Shown: positions 10,801 through 22,000 of the stretch, piece by piece
Layout of the letters: every line of letters begins with the position of its first letter
Numbering within the stretch: position 1 is the stretch's first letter
Assembly: GCA_039000515.1 (NCBI GenBank)
Contig: JBCFYV010000012.1
Span: 121,000,556-121,064,555, forward strand
Direction of reading: 5' to 3'
Origin: Timema cristinae
Lineage: Eukaryota > Arthropoda > Insecta > Phasmatodea > Timematidae
Length of the DNA stretch: 64,000 bases
Position numbers and translations under genes: made by a program
Notes under the pieces: model-generated
Told to the model about the DNA's origin: nothing
Seen by the model: the letters and a program-made list of their open reading frames with translations, nothing else
Databases searched by the model: none

Positions 10801-12420
10801 ATTGAATAATTTTTCTCTAGATCCAAAGAGGTTTAGTATTTTACTGAATTCAAAGACATCTCGTCACTAAATAAGAAATTATATTTGTAAAACATGTTTT
10901 AAAGTTTTTATTAATGTTGTATTAGTGCAATGAAAACTTTAAACTAATAATACAGATAAGTGATGTATAAATAATAATAATAATAATAATAATATTAGCT
11001 TTTCTGTTTGAAAAACACTCAGAAATATGTCAATTATAAATAATTTAATTGCTTGCTTGTAGAAAAAATGTTTAGTAATATTTGTGATTTCAACCATTTT
11101 CATTAGATTTTAAATAAAGTAGTAATGACTTTGGAAATGAATTTTTCACATGAAATCAATCGCAACCGATGACGTTTGGGTGACGTCACCATAGTTCTTG
11201 CCATCATCAGTTTTCTTCTTGTGAAATGAATAGAGAAATGAATCAAATGAAATAGGTGCCTGTTGGACGCACAAAGATGGGATATTCTTATGCTTGTATT
11301 GGAGTAGATTTGCACCATTTAGTGAATCCAGGTCGGTTAGTTTTTCTAGGGGGGTCCACTAAATATATTACTATACCTTAACGGCTGGCTTAGTAATCAC
11401 ATGATAGTTACCAAGGGGGCACATATTACTATTATTATTTATATAATTTGACACATATAACAATTTGTGCCACTTATATAATATAAAATATTCTTTACCA
11501 TTGAAAATTCCTACAAAAAAAAGGCCTTATTAGACTAACAATTTAATTGATACATTATTATTTTGTATTGTGATCTTTTTTTCATTTCCTTTAAAACCTT
11601 TTTAAGTTCATTTCATGGCGAAAATATATTTAAAGTTACTTCATAAGCCACAAAATTTCCTGCCTTTCTTTCTAAAATAAATAAACTCTTGAGAAGTTAA
11701 AACAATAATGTAAACATTAGTCGGAACAACATTGTACGTCAAAACCATTATTTTAATGGAGAATGTTGTAGATCATCTGTTGTAATAATTCTTTTTCCAC
11801 TCGCTTGATCAAACAGTTGTTGTAGAACAATGTTTTAAACATTATCTTACCAGCCTCTTCTTTACAATGTTGTCAACTACTATGACCATATAATATATTA
11901 TTGTTGTCATTTGTAACTTACAACACTGTGCGTTGGTTGGTGTCCTCTGACAGTTCAGAAATAAATAAACCTACCACTCCTAGGGAAAACGAATCTTTTA
12001 CGAACTTGAAACATCGTTACAGAAACACATCAAGAAGACATAGCTTAACACGTTTCACAGGTGGTCCCTTGGTCAGAACACGTGTTCGACACGTGCGTAC
12101 CAACCCTCATCTAGTTCCGAACTGAATCAGCCCTTTCGCACGTAAAGTGTCAGTTCTGTTTTACAGAATAGCAGCTTAATATTAGAAAAACAATTAATAA
12201 TTCGGGTGACATTACCATTTCGAGTCCCGCCTGTGAGGGTCAGACGTAACCTCCGTTTGCCCTGAAAGGTAACACGCTTACCTTCACGTTTCCACTATGG
12301 TGTAGCTTATAAGAGCGTGCAGAGTTTACGACCTGTTACTGCATAGCTTGATTTACTTCCAAATGGACATTTGAAGCACTTTCTGAGAGAATACAAACTT
12401 GTTTATTGTGGTCAGCATTG
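10801..12420. other. Intergenic, no gene seen
   Basis: AT-rich; contains an (AAT)8 run at about 10971-10993 and no convincing exon. Short open frames at 11103-11318 and 11901-12125 lack any supporting feature. Confidence 0.5.
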
Positions 12421-12469
12421 TTATATTTACCTCTACTATTATTGTTATTTTATAGGTGTGAATAATATC

Positions 12470-12492
12470 CATACGTCAATACTTGACGTATG
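12470..12492. repeat. Perfect 10-bp inverted repeat with 3-base loop
   Basis: CATACGTCAA, TAC, TTGACGTATG. A short perfect hairpin just outside the palindromic MITE at 12508-12740. Confidence 0.75.
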
Positions 12493-12507
12493 CACACGTA
12501 GAATGGG

Positions 12508-12740
12508 ATCTATAGCTCATCTATCATGGTAGTGACAGCTAGCAGAAGGCTATCTATTGCGAACATTGACTGAAATTAACTAATGTCAACTTTTTCGGAA
12601 ATAATTATTATTTTTTAAGTAATACAATATTATCAATAATTATTTCCTAACAGGTTAGTGACCTCTAGCCAATGTTTGCAGTAAAGAACCTTCTGATAGC
12701 TGTCATTTAACTACACTACCACGATAGATGAGCTATAGTA
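12508..12740. mobile_element. Palindromic MITE (family with 33866-34110)
   Basis: The left arm TAGCTCATCTATCATGGTAG is mirrored at the right end by CTACCACGATAGATGAGCTA with one mismatch. Inner segments (AGCTAGCAGAAGG; GGAAATAATTATTATTTTTT) also pair. Non-coding foldback element. Confidence 0.72.
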
Positions 12741-12837
12741 ACTTCTACTAGCAATCAAATGTCCATTAGTAAGAAAATATAGAATTATGGTTTAGCAACG
12801 CCTTTCTTACTGGCTACTCACAGGTGTTCCATATACA

Positions 12838-13928
12838 CACATGTTTCTAATTAACACATGTTCCATATTCACACATGTTTCATAACCACACATGTTTCAT
12901 ACCCACACATGTTTCATACCCAAACATGTTTCATAACCACACATTTTTCATAAACACACATTTTCCATAACCACACATGTTTCATATTAACACTTGTTTC
13001 ATATTCAACACATGTTTCATTTATTAACATTGTTCATATCACATGTTTCATACCCACACATGTTTCTTAACCACCACATGTTCATATTCACACATTGTTT
13101 CATATTAACACATGTTTCAATATTAACACATGTTTCATATTCACACATGTTTCATATTAACACTTGTTCATATTCACACATGTTTCATACCACACATGTT
13201 TCATAACCACACATTTTCATAACCACACATGTTTCATATTCACACATGTTTCATATTCACACATGTTTCATATTAACACTTGTTTCATATTCACACATGT
13301 TTTCATACCACACATGTTTCATACCCCACATGTTTCATAACCCACACATTTTCCATAACCACACATGTTTCATATTAACACTTGTTTCATATTCACACAT
13401 GTTTCATATTAACACATGTTTCATATTAACACTTGTTTCATATTCACACATGTTTCATATTCACACATGTTTCATACCCACACATGTTTCATACCCACAT
13501 GTTTCATATTCACACATGTTTCAATACCCACACATTTTTCCATAACACACATGTTTCATATTACACATGTTTCATATTAACACTGTTTCATATTCACACA
13601 TGTTTCATATTAACACTTGTTTCATATTACACACATGTTTCATATTCACACATGTTTCATATTAACACATGTTTCATACCCACACATGTTTCATACCCAC
13701 ATGTTTCATATTCACACATGTTTCATATTAACACATGTTTCATATTACACATGTTTCATATTAACACATTGTTTCATATTCACACATGTTTCATATTAAC
13801 ACTTGTTTCATATTCACACATGCTCATACCACACATGTTTCATAACCACACATGTTTCATATTCACACCTGCTTCATACCCACACATGTTTCATATTAAC
13901 ATATGTTCGTTATTGTTAAGACACATGT
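12838..13928. repeat. 17-bp minisatellite, indel-rich
   Basis: About 60 copies of CATGTTTCATATTCACA with AACA/CCCA variants and many one-base gains and losses. Open frames rich in His, Phe and Tyr across it are by-products of a repeat without stop codons and are not genes. Confidence 0.96.
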
Positions 13929-14127
13929 TTAAACTCTAGACTCTAGAGGGACCCCTATATCTTGGGAAAGCTGAGTCGCTGATCACGCAAACAAAGACGT
14001 CAGTCTCGTCTTGTCCGATTCACCGCTGGCGAGTAATTCGAGGTTTGGATCCGGCACTTGTCCAACCCTCATTCAAGAAAAATGAACACGATTAGTTTAA
14101 GGAATGCAACCCAGGGTAGTATTTATA

Positions 14128-14830
14128 GAGTTTTGATAGCAAACTTTTTTTACCGTCAAAATATATTAAATACTGCTCCAGTAGAAACATAAGAGTTTAA
14201 TTCTCTTGACACGGTGGTATCAGCAGTTGTTGAATACTAGGGGTGGCGAGGCTTCGAAACTTGGACCTGGCTTCGAAATAAACATCAGCTTCGACTTCGC
14301 TTCGAAACAAATTCCGGATTCAAAGCTTCATCAATAAAAATATTGTCAGACAAAATACTCCATTTATGTTCACATTTATCCATTCTAAGATTTCTCGTAC
14401 ATTAAAAATTAATATGCATATGGAAAAAATCTGAAATAATTGAATTAAATGTTATGATAACTTGGATTTGTCAGATTAACATGAAATATTACCAAAAAAA
14501 TTGTTCGATAAAACACTTTCCAATTAATTTTAGTGCATAAAGAAGTATAAATAGCCACAATATAATGTTTTTTTCAAGCATTAAGCAAATCAAAGAAAAT
14601 ATTGGAACCTCGATTCAGCTTCGAGAATATTTCTCATACTCGATTCGAGCTCGCTTCGAATTGAAAAAGTGGACTTCACACACCCCTATTGCATATCTGT
14701 CAAGATTGTTCTGGAACTTAATGAGGGCTTTTCCTTTTCATTTAAAAAGTTTCTCGTTTAATGCAGCTGTTCTCATGAGATGAGATATTCAGAAACTGTT
14801 GATATTTTACCGGGCAAATACAACTAAACT
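14128..14830. mobile_element. Palindromic MITE split by a hAT-type MITE
   Basis: 14128-14237 matches one half of the palindromic MITE (TTGATAGCAAAC, TACTGCTCCAGTAGAAACAT, GCAGTTGTTGAATA). 14689-14830 matches the other (TGCATATCTGTCAAGATTG, TTTAAAAAGTTTCTCGTTTA, GAAACTGTTGATAT). The break falls in the MITE's own sequence TTGAATATCTGTC, which is intact at 4637-4955. Confidence 0.72.
14238..14688. mobile_element. Nested hAT-type non-autonomous element, 451 bp
   Basis: The termini TAGGGGTG...CACCCCTA are inverted repeats of the kind common in hAT elements. Flanks TTGAATAC (14230-14237) and TTGCATAT (14689-14696) differ at two of eight bases, consistent with an aged 8-bp target duplication of TTGAATAT. 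The interior is rich in TTCGAA/CTTCGA motifs. The longest open frame inside is not transposase-like. Confidence 0.75.
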
Positions 14831-15649
14831 CCACGTTTATATTGGACAATTAATCGATTTATATAGGACAAAAACTGTTTTGTTACAAAACCTTCAAAAA
14901 GAGTGCTCTTTTCTCTCATTTATTTCACCCCCTCTGGAGAGTCAGCTTGTATTTATAACAACTGACCTTAATATTTAAGGTCCGAATGTTAATGAAAGGT
15001 CACTTTTGACCGAACTCTGGACAACTCATTTATTAGTGGAATCTTTTCGTTTGCTAGGCTACAGCAGTTGTTTATTTTGAGGACATTTCATGTTTGACCA
15101 AATGAAACGAGATCTTGTTTTAACTCGACCTTATGGCATTTTGTCTGTTTGTTTGACGATAACTGCCAAACTGTGTCGACCTATTTTAAATGTATCTTTC
15201 AGGAACATGTTTTGAATCTAGGCCGAGCAAATTTTGTGTATGGGTTTTTTCGATCTTGCTATACGTTTAAAGATGGCGGTTGATCTAGAGGTTTCTCGTT
15301 TATTAGCCCACCGCAAGATATTTTAATTCAAAGTGAATGTTAATATTTTGAGCATATCGGGTGTATTTATTTGAATGTTGACATGTACGCGATACTGAAG
15401 TATTAAGTCACGTGGAAAACTGTGAACGCAAGGTACTATTGAACATAGTACTCATTAGTTCCCTGTCCATAGCTTGATCGCCATGGAAAACTGTCTACCT
15501 AAAAGTCAACGAGACGTTATATGAGTGATCGAGGTCTTCTTTTCGTAGAACTGTTAGGGAAAGTTCTGAAAAAAGAGCCCTGAATTAAAACTAGTTTAAT
15601 CGTGATTATCGATTCGTTGGCAGTTAAAGTTGGGGAATCCCCACCACAG

Positions 15650-15960
15650 AGTATAAGCGACGTAGTGACATCACTAACCTGGAGTTGGATACCAGTGACA
15701 GTGACCACTATGGGAGTTGATGATGCAGTTTCAGTGACGTCACTTATCTTGGAGATGATACCGTATGAGTCCTTTGTCTGGAGTGCGATGCAGTGTTCAG
15801 TGACGTCACTATGTCCTGGAGTTGGATGATGCAGTGTTTCAGTGACGTCACTTTATCTTGGAGATGAATTACGCAGTATATGACGTCACTTTGTCCTGGA
15901 AGCTGACGATGCAGTGTTTCAGTGACGTCACTATGTCCTGGAGGCGGACGACGCAGTATT
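15650..15960. repeat. About 40-bp minisatellite with CRE palindromes, overlapping arrestin stop codon
   Basis: Six to eight degenerate units of about 40-43 bp. TGACGTCA occurs five times (15734, 15800, 15843, 15881, 15923). The right-most unit is the end of the arrestin coding exon: its codons for NTASSASRT and the TAG are recognisable in the other units as AACACTGCATCATC then CTCCAGGACATAG (minus strand). Confidence 0.82.
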
Positions 15961-16099
15961 CTTGACGACGGACACGTAGACAGGCCGGTAGAGCACCACG
16001 GTCTCTCTGGTCTCCTGGTGGTTGCTGCCGTCATACACCTGACCGAGGAGGAACTCTGGGCCGATATAGAGACCTCCTCCACGTGCTCGCAGGCCACCT
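15931..16099 (-). CDS. Arrestin-domain gene exon 8 (last)
   Basis: Acceptor TTCTCCCGCAG on the minus strand. It encodes VACEHVE, then [17 protein letters not shown], then [20 protein letters not shown] to TAG at 15931-15933. One base is missing at the GGAGGAGG run (16073-16081); adding one G restores the frame and the expected phase (two bases plus 56 codons). The 3' end lies inside a tandem repeat. Confidence 0.88.
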
Positions 16100-19000
16100 C
16101 TGCGGGAGAACAAGGAACTAGGATAGAGAGAGCCCCTCCTAGCAATGAGAGGATGTTGGTTGAACTCTACGACACTTACCGTAATGAACGACAGGCTGCT
16201 GGTTGGAGTTAGGAATCCTGAACGGGACAGTCGCTATCGTGATAGGGAAGTGCATCTGAAGGTCATCCCCCGACTTCTCGAACTCCAGGTTCACCTGCGA
16301 GGCAGAGAACCCTGTGTTCGTTTGACAGTCTGATTGTAACTGATATAACTCATCATATGTGCTGAATAGAAGAAACGTGTTGCCGATAGTAGCTCGTGAC
16401 TTGGCTTAGTCAAGGGTTGGGAGAAGGAAGCACCCAGAGACCATCAAATAGTGGAGAGGAGTGAGGGGATAAAGGGGAAGTCAAAGATTGGTAGCAAGAA
16501 GTTAAGTGTTTAAATCAATTATATTTATATGAAATCAAGCCCCCGAAAGTTAATTTCACCTATCCTATCTTGAGCTATTCTATCCAGTCCCCTTCATATC
16601 CTACTACCTTATATCCAGTCCATCTTGAGCTATTATCCCTATCTGAGTATTCTCAGTCCCCTCATTACACCCTATCCCTATCTTGAGCTATTTCTATCCA
16701 GTCCAACTCATCACGCCTTATCTCTTTCAGGTCCATTCTAATTGTATTAACACGGGTATAGTTTCTTACATTCACGCTGCATACCTGCCACTCGTAGATT
16801 GCGAGATGTAATTACTCTATCATTATCTTGGGATCACTACAGAGTATGCAACTCATTATCAGGTAACTTACTCTCCTCCTCAATATCTTTAACCTTTTTT
16901 GAACCAAACCATTTCCTAAGTAATTTGTTTCGAACACCCCAAATCCATAAAGAATCACCGGTGAAGCTATTGTTTAGTATATACAGTGCTAGCCTGTATC
17001 CAGGGGGACTACTGTTGTAATACTGGCTGACTGGGGACTACAAGGGGAGACTAGGTCCACACTACACTGTAACCAGGAGGTCCCAGGTGTACAGGAATAT
17101 CACCTTGAGGACATAGTAGATCTGTAGCAGTCGACAGACCCCCACCAGGGTAGGCGGCATGACGGGGACCACCAGGGACTGGGCGGAGTCCCATTTGGAG
17201 CGACTGTTGGGCCTGATGGCATCGCCCCGGTACTCCAATATCAGATGCTGCAACTCCTTGTTCACTCCCAGAACTCCACGGTCGATGAAGTACTCCACGT
17301 ACTGCAAGCAAAATGACGCGAGTCTCGGCCGTGGTCAGGGTTGTTTCTGATGATCGTCCCGCCATGTGAGAGGGGTAAGAGGGGTGAGTGGTTTACCTGG
17401 ATGAGCTTGACCTTGAGCTTGACAACTTCCTCCCCTGGTTGTCTATGTTGGCCCGCAGCTTGACGGACTCTCCACAGACGTAGGCCGACCTCTCCAGCTG
17501 GGTCCTCAGCACCACGGGACCCTTCTCGCAGCACAGGCAACAGGTGGTGCGTTTGTCCTGACCCACCATTGGCTTCTGCGTCCACACACGGAACATGGGT
17601 GTCACTCTGTTCGTGTGGTACGTGTTGTCACTTTGTACTTGGGACGATTGTTGTCACTTTGTACTTGGGACAGTTGTCGTCACTTTGTACTTGTAATAGT
17701 TGTTGTCTGTACTTTGGAAGTTGTGGTTGCTTTGTACATGAGACAATTGTTGTCACGTTGTACTTGGGACAGTGGTTGTCACTTTGTGCCTAATACAATT
17801 GCTGTCACTTTGCACTTGGGGCAGTTGTTGTCGCGTTGTACTTGGGATAGTGGTTGTCACTTTGAACTTTGCACAGTTGTTGTCACTTTGCACTTGGACA
17901 GTGGTTGTCACTTTGTACTTGGGGCAGTGGTTGTCACTTTGCACTTAGGACAATTGTTGTCACGTTGTACTTGGGAAAATTGTTGTCACTTTTTACTTGG
18001 GACAGTTGTTGTCACGTTGTACTTGGGACAGTTGTCACTTTTCACATCTGCCATACCCTTTTGTTTTGTCCGTGTGACACAAGCTGTCCCTTTGTACTGT
18101 GACAAACACCGCCACTTTGTACTGTGACAACACCGCATTGACTATGACAAACACCCACTTTGTACTGTGACAAACACCGCCACATTGTACTGTGACAACA
18201 CCGCCACATTGTACTGTGACAAAACCGCACTTGTACTGTGACAACACCACAGAAATCTCGTGTGAAGACGGGGGGGGGGGGTAGCTGTCTAGTAATTAAA
18301 TATTTGACTAATTAACGTGATTGTTGAAGTGAACAGTGCGGCTACGCTGCAGGTTTTATCCTGTACATTTAATTGATATTAATTATATTATTTCATTAGA
18401 CATTTTATTATAAGATCCCGGGCACTTTTTTCAATAATCTTATATTAAACATGGAATTTCTGACTTGATATTACCACCCACACCGGCACCTAACGCGCCA
18501 CGCTTGTCTTAGACTGCAATGTCGAGATCGGGGTTTGAATCCTGGCCAGGTGTAGTAAGGAAGTACCTTCCTAAATTGTTTCCCACTCTCCTGTCACTCA
18601 AATGCGGGTACGTTTTCTCTGTAACTACATCTATTTTATCTCTATTCTTATATTAAAACGGTGTGAATATATATAATTTTAGCACCGCGTCTTTGTACCT
18701 GTTCAAGCAATGCATATAGGTTACGCTAATAATGTTTAAGGATGAGGAAAGTTAAACTTTAGAGAAAATGTATCCGCATTTGCATTAAGGAAGAGTTGAA
18801 AACCACTTAGGAGGGGAAAGACTACCCCCCGTACACTCGGATGGGATTTGAACTCCGAGATCCCCGTCATCGGCAGTTCAGAATACAGCATTAGTGACGC
18901 CTTAAACAATGCAGCCACAATTTCCTGTGGGAAATAAAACTTGTTGCAAAAGTTTGGAGATGTTAAGCGTGGGGCTCAGTTTGACCTAGCGTGGATTGGT

Positions 19001-22000
19001 TGTGTTCCTGGACACAAACTATGGAGATAATATTTAGTCTAAACGTTTCAAAATGACACCGACAAGTTTATTTTAGAACATGTAAGTGACCAAATGTTAC
19101 CAAGTACTGCTCGTCCATGCAGTCGATGTGAGGACCATGAGTGAACAGTGAGAGATATTTTCATGCACTTCAGAAGACAGGGAGGAAGTTTTAGGACTGG
19201 GTTTTTTGAAGATGACTACAAATATTACATATGATTTAGTACCACATGAGTGCGATGACAGCTTATCTCACAGAGATAGCGAATGAAGCAGCACCACTGA
19301 GATACGAATGAGCGCTAGGTAGTTAAGGGTTTTAAATAAGCAATGGGGTTTCGTTAAAACCTATTGGTAGCTTGGGTTTGTTATTGACACACAAGATGGT
19401 AACTACACTAAACGTAGGCTTATACCTATTATACTGATTATACTAAAATAGAGTTATCTCCCCTATCACCTTACTGATGTGGGTAGCAGCAATTGAAGCC
19501 CAGGCTTACTCTCACCTTGATGTAGTAGCGAATGAAGCCAGGCTTACTCTCCTGAAAGATGAGCCAGGGGATAATGAGCTCTCTGGAAGCTGGAAACGGA
19601 AAGGGAACTGATGCAGCCCGCGGGGCAGGATGGGAACATTTCCTTCCGGTTTGTCTGGAAGAACACAGTCAGCGTGTTGGACATGTCCTTAAGTACACAC
19701 ACAGATATACATTTTGAAAATATACTGAGATCCATTAACATGTGTACACTTGTTGTACCACATCCCTGTGTTTATAACCAGATTAACGTTCTGGAATTAT
19801 TCCTAGGTCCATATTGGCTGCTGGAGAATCTGAGTCTGAGAATTTTATCTGTCCCTCCAGATGAATGCTGTTGCATTTCTTTATTAACTAACCCGCTTAT
19901 TCTGTTACTTTAGACTGTGTATATAATGTTACATATCTCTACTGTATTGTCCATCTGGTCTAATAAACAACACTAACACTTGTTGTATGATGTATTGAAG
20001 AGACTATCTCGCATGGATTTCACATTTCAGACACACTAACCATGTGAAAACTAAACCATATACTGAACAGAAATGGTTATTCACCTAGTTTTAACCAAGT
20101 GATAGTTATTTTGTTAGAACTCTAATGATATACATTTTGAATATAAAGTCGAAAGCCTGGACGCAAGTCACTAGAATAGTCTGTTAAAAACTCCTAAACA
20201 CCAAAGGGCTCGGTGGTATTATAATTGAACCCTATTTCTAACCCTAACGCCTAGCTAATAGGGTTGAAATACAAAAAAAAAATTGAAGTCAACAAAAAGA
20301 AAGAGTGTGCTGAGTGAGTGCTTAATATCAAAAATCTGGGCAAAAAACATTAATACCCAGCACACGCAGTTAGGAACAATTTCGGAACCTGTCCCCGTGG
20401 CCAACCTCAATAATATCTAACTATAAACAATAATATAACTATACCCCTAATTTGTTTACCAGACAACATATTTAGCTAGCATTAAACCTAAGGATGAATG
20501 AGTTAAAAGAGTAAGTAGAAAAATATTACGACATGGGTTGTTTATTAGATATTAAAAATATATGAACAACATTTAAATAATATGTAAAATCATAAGAAAA
20601 GAAAAAGGTATACAATATTTTGTAATCTCGATACCATGGCCTCAAATGAAGAGCGCCTTAAATATATAAGTAATTACCATCACTAATTACGTTAACAAAA
20701 TTAACAGTTAGTCAAAAAGAACAATATAGGACTCATCAATTTAACCTTTGCCAAATACTCATGTTCTTTACAAAAATAATTATCAGATTTCTAACGTTGG
20801 CATTAGCTAGAACAATCCACATTTATATTGCCAACCATAAAATAAGTTATTAAAGCGGCTATTGCTGATCTTCACTAGCGCTATGGCGCCCGATACATTA
20901 AGTTCATATGTAAACATTGGAAGTGAAACATTAATAGCACTACACCTATAAATGGTATCCAATAACATTAAAGTTCAATATAATAGATATAAGCCTTAAG
21001 TCCGAAAAAGGCATTGTTATCTAAATTAATAGGTATTAGTTTTTTTTAGAGTCCAATAACATAAGTTTATTATCATTGAGAAGAACCTTAAGTCCAACAA
21101 GAAGTATTATTATTAACAATATTACTAAATATATGCTTTCTAGTTAAAGTCTAAAGTTTAAGTCCGTTATACATGAAATAAATATTTAGTGCATAAAAAA
21201 TATTATTATAAATACTATTATTAGATATTCCATTTTTTTTGTTCGAGTTCAAAGTTTAAGTCCATTACTTGAGGTAAATACTAAGTGCCCAAGAAATATT
21301 ATTATAAACAATATCATCAGATATTCCATTTTTTTGTTTAAGTTCAAAGTTTAAATCCATTTATACATGAGGTAAATACTAAGTGCATAAGAAATATTGT
21401 TCAAGTCCAAAGTTTAAATCCATTATGCCGAAAAAGAATTTTGAATGTAAAAGATTAAGCCGAGAAAGAATTTTGCTTACATTAATAATTTCCGAAGCCT
21501 TCGCTTGCTCAAGCGATTACCAAAGCCAGTCCCAGAGTGGAACTTCACTCACACGATCACTCTTTTATACGGTAAAACACAATCCACAAAACACGGAACG
21601 ATGGGATGACGAGGGGGGAAAACCAAAGAACATAAACAAGGAGGGGGGATTCTACAAGCTTCTAGACTGGAGAAGAAACAAAACTGGGCACTGGCGAAGA
21701 GTATCTTCTTTCCTACCGAAGATCTTTGGTTCGGGAAGTTGTTTCTGAGAGTTGAATAGGTTGTGGTCTCAGTATTTCGTGGTCAGTCGTCTTGTTCGGG
21801 CGTGTGTGTTTCGATGGGCCGGTCGGGTGTGTCGTTGAGCCAGCAGCAGAAGGTGTCAGTACAATAGGGTAAGTCTGTTTTTATTGACTTGGTTATGGTC
21901 GGCTTGTGGCTAATGCTACATAATATTCCTGGCTGTATGAGAACAAAGAGGGGAGGAGGGAAATACAAATGACAGTACAATGTGTGTTGTGATCTTCCAA

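Noticed and set aside
12994..13939. Long open frames rich in His/Phe/Ile/Ser over the 17-bp array
   Set aside because: They shift frame with every unit-length change and only translate the repeat; no splice or start context.
16145..16333. Plus-strand frames opposite the arrestin exons
   Set aside because: Shadows of the minus-strand coding exons, which have conserved motifs and splice sites.
17569..18250. Cysteine-rich repetitive proteins on both strands
   Set aside because: By-product of the 26-bp and 23-bp arrays in an arrestin intron.
19168..19225. Upstream acceptor TTTGTAG giving a longer arrestin exon 4
   Set aside because: Its phase does not fit the preceding exon and the added peptide ([15 protein letters not shown]) has no family resemblance; kept as an alternative in the exon 4 entry.
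20990..21748. LTR retrotransposon or coding gene
   Set aside because: A TATA-like word and a 121-codon frame exist, but no second LTR, primer-binding site or known protein domain was seen.
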